Assembly (NCBI RefSeq): GCF_041261205.1
Contig: NZ_JBGCCH010000006.1
Span: forward strand, 310,001-374,000
Length of the DNA stretch: 64,000 nucleotides
DNA from: Catenulispora sp. MAP5-51
GTDB taxonomy: Bacteria > Actinomycetota > Actinomycetes > Streptomycetales > Catenulisporaceae
Direction: 5' to 3'
The stretch's first letter is position 1; each line of letters starts with the position of its first letter. The notes beneath the pieces are model-generated. The model was not told the DNA's origin and did not search any database. It saw only the letters and a list, made by a program, of their open reading frames with translations. The translations under genes and the position numbers were made by a program. Shown in pieces: positions 23,954-31,448 of this stretch.

Positions 23954-24403
23954 TCAGCGGGCTGAGAGCACCTTGACCAGCTTGTCCGGGCGCCGCGTCG
24001 ACAGGTACAGGTACGGCGTCGGGTCAGTCGGGTCCGTGATGTCGACCCGTACCGCGGTGCTGACATAGCCCCGCAGCAACATGAACGCGCGCGCGTCGGC
24101 CTCCGTGGTCCGCAGGCGGCGCGCGGCCTCGGCGTCCAGGGCGGTGGCTGCCCCGAGCGCCGACAGGGGGAGGCGGGCCGGACCGGCTTCCAGGTACCCG
24201 TCTTGGACGCGGACCCCGACGCGTCCGTAGGCGACCACGAGGGCCCCGCACAGGGCCGCGGTGACGAGGAACGCCACGAGGGCGGCGACCGGGCTCACGC
24301 GCAGAAAGATGAGCCCGCCCATCACGCCGGCCATCGCGGTGACGGCCCACCAGCCGGCCGGCGCGGTGAGGCGTTCGTCGTATGTGCTGTCCTTGCCTGC
24401 CAT
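23954..24403 (-). CDS. DUF3093 membrane protein
   Basis: 149 residues. Two closely spaced membrane helices (A-V-T-A-M-A-G-V-M-G-G-L-I-F-L and A-L-V-A-F-L-V-T-A-A-L-C-G-A) near the N-terminus are followed by a cytoplasmic PH-like beta domain ending Y-L-Y-L-S-T-R-R-P-D-K-L. The Y-D-E-R-L N-terminus and the tail V-D-I-T-D-P-T-D-P-T-P-Y match the DUF3093 family. ATG 24403. Sits between DUF4193 and dut genes, a conserved actinomycete neighbourhood. Function unknown. Confidence 0.85.
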   Translation of the reverse strand: MAGKDSTYDERLTAPAGWWAVTAMAGVMGGLIFLRVSPVAALVAFLVTAALCGALVVAYGRVGVRVQDGYLEAGPARLPLSALGAATALDAEAARRLRTTEADARAFMLLRGYVSTAVRVDITDPTDPTPYLYLSTRRPDKLVKVLSAR

Positions 24404-24474
24404 GCCGACAATCTCCCACATCCTCCTAGGGGGCCCGCAGCGGTCCCCTCTCGTAGGACGCATCCGTCGGACGC

Positions 24475-24702
24475 CTAGCGGTCCATGGCCGCTCCCTCCC
24501 TTCCGGCGCCGGCCGAGTCCCACCCGGGAATCTCGGTGATGGTGTCGGGCTCCACGTCCCACTCGCGCCCCCCGCCGGGCGGGCGGAGCCACGCCCTCGC
24601 CCGGGTGTACGCCATCAGCCGGCCGATCCGGCCGCTGGCGTCGCGGACGAGTGCGCCGACTTGGGGAAGACCGTCCGTTTCAGGGCTCTTCATGGACTTC
24701 AT
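24475..24702 (-). CDS. Small conserved protein, unknown function
   Basis: 75 residues. The core V-G-A-L-V-R-D-A-S-G-R-I-G-R-L-M and W-L-R-P-P-G-G-G-R-E-W-D-V looks like a small SH3-like or beta-barrel fold. Start at ATG 24702 because TACCTT lies 7 nt upstream (leaderless pattern); ATG 24693 is the alternative. Divergent from the thioesterase-dut operon. Function not recognised. Confidence 0.65.
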   Translation of the reverse strand: MKSMKSPETDGLPQVGALVRDASGRIGRLMAYTRARAWLRPPGGGREWDVEPDTITEIPGWDSAGAGREGAAMDR

Positions 24703-24709
24703 ACCCAGG

Positions 24710-24715
24710 AAGGTA
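24710..24715 (-). promoter_or_regulatory. Candidate leaderless -10 (TACCTT) on the minus strand
   Basis: Ends 7 nt before ATG 24702; no ribosome-binding site is seen. Confidence 0.45.
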
Positions 24716-24838
24716 GGACGCGGTCGCGACGTGGATATCAGTGGCGGTGATACGAGACACATACAAAGCGTGTCCTTTGGCCCCCCGTTCGGGTGTGAGG
24801 CGGGCCACGCCCCGTCAGATGCGCCTGGGGCTTGCCGG

Positions 24839-24844
24839 TAGATT
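24839..24844 (+). promoter_or_regulatory. Candidate leaderless -10 (TAGATT)
   Basis: Ends 7 nt before GTG 24852 of the thioesterase gene; no ribosome-binding site is seen. Confidence 0.5.
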
Positions 24845-24851
24845 CCTCATC

Positions 24852-25430
24852 GTGAGACCTGCCTCTACGACTCCGCCGGCCGATGCCGTGATGCCGGACA
24901 AGCACCCGAACGCCCCCGGTCCCGGGACGAAGCTCGGTTCGCACTACTCGCGCTGCTTCGGCTGCGGCGACGACGCGCTGGGCGGCCTGCGGGTGTCCTC
25001 GACGGTCGGCGAGGGGCTGAGCGTCACCACCGAGTTCACCGTCACCGACAACCACCAGGGCGCCCCCGGCCTGGCCCACGGCGGCCTGCTCGCCCTGGCC
25101 TTCGACGAGGCGCTGGGCGCCGTGAACTGGCTGATCGGCGCGATCGCCGTCACCGGCCGCCTGGAGACCGACTACCTGCTGCCGGTCCCGGTCGGCACCA
25201 CGCTGCACATCACGGCGCAGTGCGACGGCATCTCCGGCCGCAAGATCTACACCTCCGCGGTGGGCCGCCTGGACGGTCCCGAGGGCGAGGTCGCGGTCCG
25301 GGCGACCGCGATCTTCATCCAGGTGGGCGTCGACCACTTCCTGGAGAACGGGCGCCTGGAGGACGTGCAGGAAGCGATGCACGACCCCGAGCAGCTCCGG
25401 GCGGCGCGCGCCTTCGAGGTCAACCCGTAG
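24852..25430 (+). CDS. PaaI/hotdog-fold thioesterase
   Basis: 192 residues with a single hotdog domain: R-C-F-G-C-G-D-D followed by [20 protein letters not shown] (the His-Gly-Gly active-site helix), and [13 protein letters not shown] strand. Probable acyl-CoA thioesterase, substrate unknown. GTG 24852 selected for the leaderless TAGATT just upstream. The stop overlaps the dut start (TAGTG), so the two are co-translated. Confidence 0.88.
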   Translation: MRPASTTPPADAVMPDKHPNAPGPGTKLGSHYSRCFGCGDDALGGLRVSSTVGEGLSVTTEFTVTDNHQGAPGLAHGGLLALAFDEALGAVNWLIGAIAVTGRLETDYLLPVPVGTTLHITAQCDGISGRKIYTSAVGRLDGPEGEVAVRATAIFIQVGVDHFLENGRLEDVQEAMHDPEQLRAARAFEVNP

Positions 25431-25888
25431 TGTCCGGCGTCGACGTCCTCATCCGGCGGCTCGACGAGACCCTTCCGCTCCCGTCATACGCCCATCCGGG
25501 GGATGCCGGGGCTGATCTGTTGACGACCGTGGACGCCACCCTGGCCCCGGGCGAGCGGACCGTGCTGCCCACCGGCGTGGCCATCGCGCTGCCGGACGGC
25601 TACGCGGCTTTCGTGCACCCGCGCTCGGGTCTGGCCGCACGCTGCGGGGTCGCGCTGGTCAACGCGCCGGGCACGATCGACGCCGGGTACCGCGGCGAGA
25701 TCAAAGTCATCCTGGTCAACCTGGACCCGGTGCACCCGGTGACGCTCAAGCGGGGCGACCGGGTCGCGCAGCTTGTAGTACAAAGGGTCGAGAGGGCGGT
25801 CTTCCACGAGGTCGCCGAGCTCCCGGGTTCACACCGCGGTGACGGCGGTTTCGGTTCGACCGGGACGGCTGCGGGAACACCCGCTTAG
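25430..25888 (+). CDS. dut: dUTP diphosphatase (dUTPase)
   Basis: 152 residues. Trimeric dUTPase that converts dUTP to dUMP, keeping uracil out of DNA and supplying thymidylate synthesis. All five motifs are seen: [35 protein letters not shown], and the C-terminal lid [13 protein letters not shown] 25430 shares its G with the thioesterase stop. Confidence 0.97.
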   Translation: MSGVDVLIRRLDETLPLPSYAHPGDAGADLLTTVDATLAPGERTVLPTGVAIALPDGYAAFVHPRSGLAARCGVALVNAPGTIDAGYRGEIKVILVNLDPVHPVTLKRGDRVAQLVVQRVERAVFHEVAELPGSHRGDGGFGSTGTAAGTPA

Positions 25889-26095
25889 GTTCTGTGCGTT
25901 TCCCTGAGAGAGGCCGAGTGGCGGTACTCTCACCGAGGTCTCGCGTGACGACCGTGCACCAACCCGGCCCGCGCGGGCCGGGGTAGAACCGTGTCCGTCG
26001 GCGTGGCCAACCGGCCTTGGCGGCCGGGGCGGGTAGCGCCCCGTGGAGCAGAGCGCTGCGTCGTAAGGACGCAGAGATAGAGAGAGTGGGAAGCC
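25889..26095 (+). other. 207-nt structured intergenic region / leader of the DUF3710 gene
   Basis: Contains a perfect 20-nt GC palindrome (25963-25982), further GGCC-rich stems around 26000-26045, and a clean 7-bp hairpin CTGCGTC/GACGCAG (26056-26074) just before the purine-rich AGAGAGAGTGGGA ribosome-binding region. No coding frame is convincing. May be terminator plus structured 5' leader. Confidence 0.5.
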
Positions 26096-26860
26096 GTGGT
26101 TTTCCGACGCGGACAGAAGGGCGACTCGGACCGGCGCGACCGGGTGAGCGAGGCCGACGCCTACGGCGACCTGAGTGAGATCAAGGACGAGGAGCGCAAG
26201 ATCAGCCTCGCCGACGTCTCGCGGGCCGCGGGTCCCTGGGACTTCAACGAGGTCGAGGACCCCAAGGCCGGCCGCGTCGACCTCGGCGCGCTCCTGGTGC
26301 CGGCCGTGGAGGGCATGGAACTGCGGCTGGAGATGGCCGACGCCGAGCAGGTCATCGCGGCCACCGTGGTGGCCCGCCAGTCGGCGGTGCAGCTGCAGGC
26401 CTTCGCCGCGCCCCGCAGCGAGGGCATCTGGGCCGAGGTCCGCGCCGAGATCGCCCTGGAGATCTCCAAGCAGGGCGGCACGGTCGACGAGCGCGAGGGG
26501 CCCTTCGGCATCGAGCTGCGCGCCCAGGTGCCGGTGCAGGCGCCGGACGGCAGCCGCGGCATCCAGCTGGTCCGCTTCATCGGCGTGGACGGCCCGCGGT
26601 GGTTCCTGCGCGGCGTGGTGTCCGGGCAGGGCGCGGTGCAGCCCAAGGAGGCCCTGGACATAGAGCACGTGTTCCGCGACACGGTGGTCAGCCGCGGCAA
26701 TTCCCCGATGGCCCCGCGCGACCCGATCCCGCTGCGGATGCCCGCCGAGGCGCAGCAGGCCATGCAGCAGCAGGCCGAGCCGGACGACGAGGGCGGCCAG
26801 TACGCGCAGGGCGACCTGAACCCGTTCGAGCGCGGGCCCGAGATCACTGAGCGGCGCTGA
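26096..26860 (+). CDS. DUF3710 protein
   Basis: 254 residues: charged N-terminus (M-V-F-R-R-G-Q-K-G-D, then a Glu/Asp-rich stretch), a central beta-rich core A-G-P-W-D-F-N-E-V, L-G-A-L-L-V-P, R-F-I-G-V-D-G-P-R-W-F-L-R-G-V-V-S-G, and a Gln/Glu-rich tail. Matches the actinobacterial DUF3710 family, normally found downstream of dut. GTG 26096. The OB-fold gene that I recall following it in relatives is absent here; a DUF3159 gene comes next. Function unknown. Confidence 0.9.
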   Translation: MVFRRGQKGDSDRRDRVSEADAYGDLSEIKDEERKISLADVSRAAGPWDFNEVEDPKAGRVDLGALLVPAVEGMELRLEMADAEQVIAATVVARQSAVQLQAFAAPRSEGIWAEVRAEIALEISKQGGTVDEREGPFGIELRAQVPVQAPDGSRGIQLVRFIGVDGPRWFLRGVVSGQGAVQPKEALDIEHVFRDTVVSRGNSPMAPRDPIPLRMPAEAQQAMQQQAEPDDEGGQYAQGDLNPFERGPEITERR

Positions 26861-26975
26861 GCTCACCGAGCGCCAGTGGACCCGCCGCGGTCCCCGCAGC
26901 CTGTGAGGGCTGGGTAATCCGCGCCAAGGAGTGACTAGTGGGCCGAGCAGTCCTGTTTGGGACAGCTCGGCCCGC

Positions 26976-26981
26976 TACAGT
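26976..26981 (+). promoter_or_regulatory. Candidate leaderless -10 (TACAGT)
   Basis: Ends 7 nt before ATG 26989 of the DUF3159 gene. Confidence 0.5.
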
Positions 26982-26988
26982 TCGCAGT

Positions 26989-27843
26989 ATGTCCTTGGAA
27001 AGCGGCCAGCGCGCCGAACCGATGAGCCGGAGCCGGCACGCGGCGCCGGGCACCGAGGCCGGCGGTGAGCGGGCCGTGTTCGGTGCCGACCCGGAGGCCC
27101 TCGCTCAGGCCGAGCGCGACGCGCAGGCCAAGCAGGTCGAGACCAAGGCCTACGAGGACGCCGTCAAGAAGGCGTTCGGCGGCAAGATGGGCATGGCCGA
27201 CGCGGGCCTGCCGTCGATCTGCTTCCTGATCGTCTACACCGCGACCAACAACCTCAACCCGGCTGTGATCGGCTCGGTGGCGGTCGCGGTGGTCATGTTC
27301 GTCATCCGGCTGCTGCGCAAGGAGACGCTCCAGCACGCGCTGTCCGGCCTGTTCGGCGTCGTGGTCTGCGCGGCGTTCGCGAAGTTCTCCGGCCACGCGC
27401 AGAACTACTACCTGCCGGGCATCCTGATCAACCTCGGCTCCTTCCTGCTGTTCGCCATCTCCGCGGCGGTCCGCTGGCCGGTCGCGGGCCTGATGATCGG
27501 CCCGATCACCGGCGAGATGACCACCTGGCGCCAGGTCCCCGGCCGGCTGCGGGCCTTCACCAAGGCCACCTGGCTGCTGGCCGGCCTGTTCGCGGTGAAG
27601 CTGGCGGTGCAGGTGCCGCTGTACCTGACGCACCACACGACCGCGCTCGGCGTGGCCAGGCTCGCGCTGGGCTACCCGCCCTACCTCGCCTGCCTGTACG
27701 TCGCGTGGCAGTGGATCAAGAACGCGCCGCCGCCGGTCATGCCGGTCACCGAGGATGACGCGGACGCGGACGCCGACGTCACCGCGAACTCCGGCGCCAA
27801 CTCAGGCACCAACTCCGGTGCCAACGCGGCGGAGACCGCCTAA
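26989..27843 (+). CDS. DUF3159 integral membrane protein
   Basis: 284 residues. Cytoplasmic N-terminus of about 75 residues, then five or six hydrophobic helices between F-L-I-V-Y-T-A-T-N-N and L-A-C-L-Y-V-A-W-Q-W, with the family features G-L-P-S-I-C-F-L and W-P-V-A-G-L-M-I-G-P. The acidic tail holds three copies of N-S-G-[AT]. ATG 26989 follows a leaderless-type TACAGT. The last four bases overlap the convergent TetR gene. Conserved in actinomycetes near trkA genes; function unknown. Confidence 0.88.
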   Translation: MSLESGQRAEPMSRSRHAAPGTEAGGERAVFGADPEALAQAERDAQAKQVETKAYEDAVKKAFGGKMGMADAGLPSICFLIVYTATNNLNPAVIGSVAVAVVMFVIRLLRKETLQHALSGLFGVVVCAAFAKFSGHAQNYYLPGILINLGSFLLFAISAAVRWPVAGLMIGPITGEMTTWRQVPGRLRAFTKATWLLAGLFAVKLAVQVPLYLTHHTTALGVARLALGYPPYLACLYVAWQWIKNAPPPVMPVTEDDADADADVTANSGANSGTNSGANAAETA

Positions 27844-28394
27844 GCGCGCATCCCCTCGACGACGATCGCGGCGATCTGCGTCCCGATCGTGTCGGAATCC
27901 ACCTGCTCCGGGTCAGGGTCGCGCGCCATGCGCAGAGCGGCCGACAGCGCGCCGAACAGCGCGGCGCTAAGCACGTCCGGGGCCACGTCCCCGCGCAGCT
28001 CTCCGCCGGCCTGGCCGTCGGCGATCAGCGCGTCGACGCCGGCGACGAGCTCGCCGACGTCCCGCGTGTGCGGGTTCTGCACCACGATCGGGTAGTCGGC
28101 GCCGATCCGGGCCAGTTCGCGGATCAGGCGGGCCAGGGTCGCGGCCGCGCCGTCGCCGGCGGCCCGCGCGTGGCCCAGCGCCGCGGCGAAGTCCCTGGCC
28201 GCCTCCTGGCCGATCGCCTCGACCAGGGCCTCCTTGGTCGGGTGGCAGTGGTAGACGGCGGGGCGGCCCACCTTCGCCTCGTCGGCGATCTCCTGCATGC
28301 TCGCCGCCGGGTCGTCGGCCAGGACCCGGGCCGCGGCCAGCAGGATCCGCCGGTGCGCGGTCCCGGATTGATGCGTTTCCATGTCATTTGCCAC
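27840..28394 (-). CDS. TetR-family transcriptional regulator
   Basis: 184 residues. N-terminal helix-turn-helix: R-R-I-L-L-A-A-A-R-V-L, then M-Q-E-I-A-D-E-A-K-V-G-R-P-A-V-Y-H-C-H-P-T-K-E-A-L. The C-terminal ligand domain is Ala-rich and not assignable. Start uncertain between ATG 28394 (M-A-N-D-M-E-T) and ATG 28382. Convergent with and overlapping the DUF3159 gene by 4 nt; no obvious target next to it. Confidence 0.88.
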   Translation of the reverse strand: MANDMETHQSGTAHRRILLAAARVLADDPAASMQEIADEAKVGRPAVYHCHPTKEALVEAIGQEAARDFAAALGHARAAGDGAAATLARLIRELARIGADYPIVVQNPHTRDVGELVAGVDALIADGQAGGELRGDVAPDVLSAALFGALSAALRMARDPDPEQVDSDTIGTQIAAIVVEGMRA

Positions 28395-28409
28395 CGTACG
28401 CGCATGCGA

Positions 28410-28438
28410 AAGGCCCGCAGGAAACTCCTGCGGGCCTT
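28410..28438 (-). terminator. Hairpin terminator of the trkA pair
   Basis: AAGGCCCGCAGGA pairs perfectly with TCCTGCGGGCCTT around a 3-nt loop, just beyond the trkA stop (28467) on the minus strand. Confidence 0.85.
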
Positions 28439-28466
28439 TACATGTACATCCGTATAGCGTTCGCGC

Positions 28467-29138
28467 TCAGCTCTCGATGGGAGCCGGGGACAGCAGCTCC
28501 TCCAGCTCCTCCTCGCGGTCCACGTGGGCCACGAACAGCAGCTCGTCCAGGGCCGCCAGCGGCTCCTCCGGGGTCGGGATCAGCACCCGGCCGCCGCGGA
28601 TGATCGTCACCAGCGCGGTGTCCTCCGGCCAGTCGACCTCGCCGACGGTGATGCCCACCAGGGAGGTGTCCTTCGGCAGGGTCAGCTCGACCAGGTTGGC
28701 GTCGCCCTGGCTGAAGCGCAGCAGGCGGACCAGGTCGCCGACCGAGACGGCCTCCTCGACCAGGGCCGAGAGCAGGCGCGGGGTGGAGACGGCGACGTCC
28801 ACGCCCCACTTCTCGTCGAACATCCACTCGTTCTTCGGGTGGTTGATGCGGGCCACCACGCGGGGCACCCCGTACTCGGTCTTGGCCAGCAGCGACACGA
28901 CCAGGTTGGCCTTGTCGTCGCCGGTGGCCGCGACCACCACGTTGCAGCGCTGCAGGGCCGCCTCGTCCAGCGAGGAGATCTCGCAGGCGTCGGCCAGCAG
29001 CCACTCGGCCGTCGGCAGGCCCTCCACGGCGATCCGCGACGGGTCGCGGTCGATCAGCAGGACCTCGTGGCCGTTCTCCAGCAGTTCCTTGGCGATGGAG
29101 TTGCCGACGTTGCCGGCTCCGGCGATTGCGACTCGCAT
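28467..29138 (-). CDS. trkA: TrkA-type K+ channel/transport regulatory protein (second of pair)
   Basis: 223 residues: RCK/KTN domain with NAD-binding G-A-G-N-V-G-N-S-I-A, acidic residue at the end of beta2 (L-I-D-R-D), A-T-G-D-D-K-A-N, and a TrkA-C domain (P-K-D-T-S-L-V-G-I-T-V-G-E). Gating subunit of a potassium transporter or of an APC-type K+/solute carrier; no membrane subunit is encoded in this window. Overlaps the upstream trkA by one base. Followed by a strong terminator. Confidence 0.9.
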   Translation of the reverse strand: MRVAIAGAGNVGNSIAKELLENGHEVLLIDRDPSRIAVEGLPTAEWLLADACEISSLDEAALQRCNVVVAATGDDKANLVVSLLAKTEYGVPRVVARINHPKNEWMFDEKWGVDVAVSTPRLLSALVEEAVSVGDLVRLLRFSQGDANLVELTLPKDTSLVGITVGEVDWPEDTALVTIIRGGRVLIPTPEEPLAALDELLFVAHVDREEELEELLSPAPIES

Positions 29139-29797
29139 CAGGCGCCCGGTCCCTTCGCGAAAGAAGCCTCGACCCGGGCGATGTCCGCCGGGTTCACCAT
29201 GACCTGGACCAGGTCGCCGTCCTGCAGGACGGTGTCGGAGGCGGGCAGCACGCCCTCCCCCAGCCGGGTCAGGTAGGCGACGCGCTGGCCGGTGGCCTCC
29301 TCCAGCTTGGCCACCCGGTGGCCCATCCAGGCCGGGGCGGTGTGCACCTCGACCAGGGCCACCTGGCCGCTGGGGTCGCGCCACAGCTCGGTGGAGCCGG
29401 TCGGGAGCAGGCGCCGCAGCATCTGGTCGGCGGTCCACCGCACGGTGGCCACCGTCGGGATGCCCAGGCGCTGGTATATCTCCGCGCGGCGCGGGTCGTA
29501 GATGCGGGCGCAGACGTTCTCCACACCGAAGTTCTCGCGGGCCACCCGCGCGGCGATGATGTTGGAGTTGTCGCCGCTGGACACCGCGGCGAAAGCGCCG
29601 GCGTCGCCGATCCCCGCCTCGGCGAGGGTGTCGCGGTCGAATCCGGCCCCGGTGACGCGGCGGCCGGCGAAGTGCGGGCTGAGCCTGCGGAAGGCCCCGG
29701 GGTCCTGATCGATGACCGCGACCGTGTGGCCGAGATCCTCCAGGCTGTGCGCCAGGGTGGAGCCCACCCGGCCACACCCCATGATGACGACGTGCAC
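29138..29797 (-). CDS. TrkA-type K+ transport regulatory protein (first of pair)
   Basis: 219 residues with the same RCK-N/RCK-C layout: G-C-G-R-V-G-S-T-L-A-H-S-L, V-I-D-Q-D-P at the end of beta2, S-S-G-D-N-S-N-I-I-A-A-R, and a TrkA-C domain with G-A-x-x-P-A-W-M-G-H-R-V. About one-third identical to its neighbour by eye; a heteromeric ring is plausible. ATG 29797. Divergent from the RNA methyltransferase gene. Confidence 0.9.
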   Translation of the reverse strand: MHVVIMGCGRVGSTLAHSLEDLGHTVAVIDQDPGAFRRLSPHFAGRRVTGAGFDRDTLAEAGIGDAGAFAAVSSGDNSNIIAARVARENFGVENVCARIYDPRRAEIYQRLGIPTVATVRWTADQMLRRLLPTGSTELWRDPSGQVALVEVHTAPAWMGHRVAKLEEATGQRVAYLTRLGEGVLPASDTVLQDGDLVQVMVNPADIARVEASFAKGPGA

Positions 29798-29913
29798 GTT
29801 CGACCCTCTCGGGAGACTTAGGACGACGGACTTTCGATGTTCGTAATCTCGACGGTACTACGGGGCGTGAGCCCCTGTTTCCGTGCCCGGCGGTGGGCGG
29901 ACTCGACTACCCC

Positions 29914-29919
29914 TAGGCT
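29914..29919 (+). promoter_or_regulatory. Candidate leaderless -10 (TAGGCT)
   Basis: Ends 6 nt before GTG 29926. Confidence 0.5.
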
Positions 29920-29925
29920 TGCGAT

Positions 29926-31314
29926 GTGAAACGAGCTGCCGACCGTCCCCGCCCCGCCGAAGCCGCCACCGCCGACCGCCGCCCGCCGGCGCCGGAGCGC
30001 GATTCCGGAGACATGGTCGGCACCCGGATCGAGGTCGAGGTCGGCCCGCCCGGACACGGCGGTTTCTGCGTCGCGCGGCACGAGGGGCGCGCGGTGTTCG
30101 TGCGGCACGCGCTGCCGGGGGAGCGGGTCGTCGCGGAGGTGACGGAGGGCAGCGCCAAGGACTCGTTCTGGCGTGCCGACGCGGTGGAGGTCCTCGAGGC
30201 CTCCGAGGACCGCGTGGAGCCCCCTTGCGAGTACGCCGGGCCCGGCCGGTGCGGCGGCTGCGACTGGCAGCACGCGGCCTACGAGGCGCAGCTCCGGATC
30301 AAGGGCGAGGTCGTCGCCGAGCAGCTGCGGCGGCTGGCGAAGGTGGACCGCGAGGTGGTCGTCGAGGAGGTCGCCTCGCCGTTCGGCTGGCGGACACGGG
30401 TGCAGTTCGCGGTGGATCCCGACGGGAAGCTGGGGTTCCGGAAGCACCGTTCCCACGAAGTGGTCCCCGTTGAGGAATGCGCCATCGCCTCCTCCGGGGT
30501 CGACGAGGTCGGCGCCCTCCAGCGGAACTGGCCGCGGGTGGAGATGGTCGAGGTGATCGCCGCGACCGGCTCCACGGACCGCGCGCTGGTCGTCACGCCG
30601 AAGCGCGGGGAGCAGATGCCCTATGTGGACGCCGACGTAAAGGCGTCCGTTCTGCGGGGCGTCTCCAGGCACACGCATATCTCCGGTGTGCAGCGCATCC
30701 ATGGGCGTCCTTACGTACGCGAGGTCGCCGAGGGCCGTACCTGGCGGGTCAGCGGCAGCGGCTTCTGGCAGGTGCATCCGGCGGCGCCGGATGTGCTGAC
30801 CGAGGCGGTCCTGGACTTCCTGAATCCCAAGGAAGGGGACGTGGCGCTCGACCTCTATTGCGGAGTCGGCCTGTTCGCCGCTCCGTTGGCCGAAGGGGTC
30901 GGCGAGAGCGGTGCGGTGATGGCCGTGGAGCTGGACCGGCAGGCCGTCCGGGACGCCGCGCACAATCTCGGGTTCGTGGACGACCAGGAGGAGAGCTCCG
31001 AGTTCCCGTGGCTGGACCTCGTGGAGGGCTCCGTCGACGAGGTCCTGGCGGACGAGAACTACGTCCCGGACCACGCGGACATCGTCGTGCTCGACCCGCC
31101 GCGCGCCGGGGCCGGCCGGGACGTGTGCGACCGCATCGCCGCCCTCGGGCCGCGCGCCGTGGCGTACGTCGCGTGCGACCCGGCGTCGCTGGCGCGGGAC
31201 GTCGCGTACTTCGCGGAGGCCGGCTATGAGCTGACCGACCTGCGGGCCTTCGACCTGTTCCCGATGACCCGGCATGTGGAATGCGTGGCGCTGCTGCGAC
31301 CCGCACAGCGATAG
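29926..31314 (+). CDS. TRAM-domain class I SAM RNA m5U methyltransferase (TrmA/RlmD superfamily)
   Basis: 462 residues. TRAM domain (about 25-95), then four cysteines for a [4Fe-4S] cluster: C-E-Y-A-G-P-G-R-C-G-G-C with a later E-E-C-A-I. SAM motif L-D-L-Y-C-G-V-G-L-F, conserved F-W-Q-V-H-P, D-P-P-R-A-G-A-G, and the catalytic nucleophile Cys in V-A-C-D-P-A-S-L-A-R-D. Methylates a uridine C5 in rRNA or tRNA; the site cannot be told. GTG 29926 is favoured by the leaderless -10. Divergent from the trkA pair and upstream of glyA. Confidence 0.92.
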   Translation: MKRAADRPRPAEAATADRRPPAPERDSGDMVGTRIEVEVGPPGHGGFCVARHEGRAVFVRHALPGERVVAEVTEGSAKDSFWRADAVEVLEASEDRVEPPCEYAGPGRCGGCDWQHAAYEAQLRIKGEVVAEQLRRLAKVDREVVVEEVASPFGWRTRVQFAVDPDGKLGFRKHRSHEVVPVEECAIASSGVDEVGALQRNWPRVEMVEVIAATGSTDRALVVTPKRGEQMPYVDADVKASVLRGVSRHTHISGVQRIHGRPYVREVAEGRTWRVSGSGFWQVHPAAPDVLTEAVLDFLNPKEGDVALDLYCGVGLFAAPLAEGVGESGAVMAVELDRQAVRDAAHNLGFVDDQEESSEFPWLDLVEGSVDEVLADENYVPDHADIVVLDPPRAGAGRDVCDRIAALGPRAVAYVACDPASLARDVAYFAEAGYELTDLRAFDLFPMTRHVECVALLRPAQR

Positions 31315-31325
31315 CATTTGTCCAT

Positions 31326-31425
31326 CGCGACTGGCGCAGACCGCGTGAAGGCACGTGGAGGTGGAACCGACCACCGGGAAGCGATCGACGTAGCGGGCAC
31401 CGCGCGCCTGGGTGTCCTTCCGGAC
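31326..31425 (+). ncRNA. ZTP (pfl) riboswitch upstream of glyA
   Basis: The leader carries the hallmark blocks of the ZTP aptamer in order: GACTGGCG (31329-31336), the GGTGG-AACCGA-CCACC hairpin and following CCGGGAAGCGA, a variable linker, then CCGCGCGCCTGGG (31400-31412). These match the pfl motif known upstream of glyA and purine/one-carbon genes, which turns expression on when ZTP/ZMP signals a 10-formyl-THF shortage. After the aptamer, GGGTGTC (31410-31416) can pair with GACGCCC just before the GAGGAGG ribosome-binding site (31435-31441), a possible expression platform. Boundaries approximate. Confidence 0.8.
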
Positions 31426-31448
31426 GAAGACGCCCGAGGAGGCATCAC

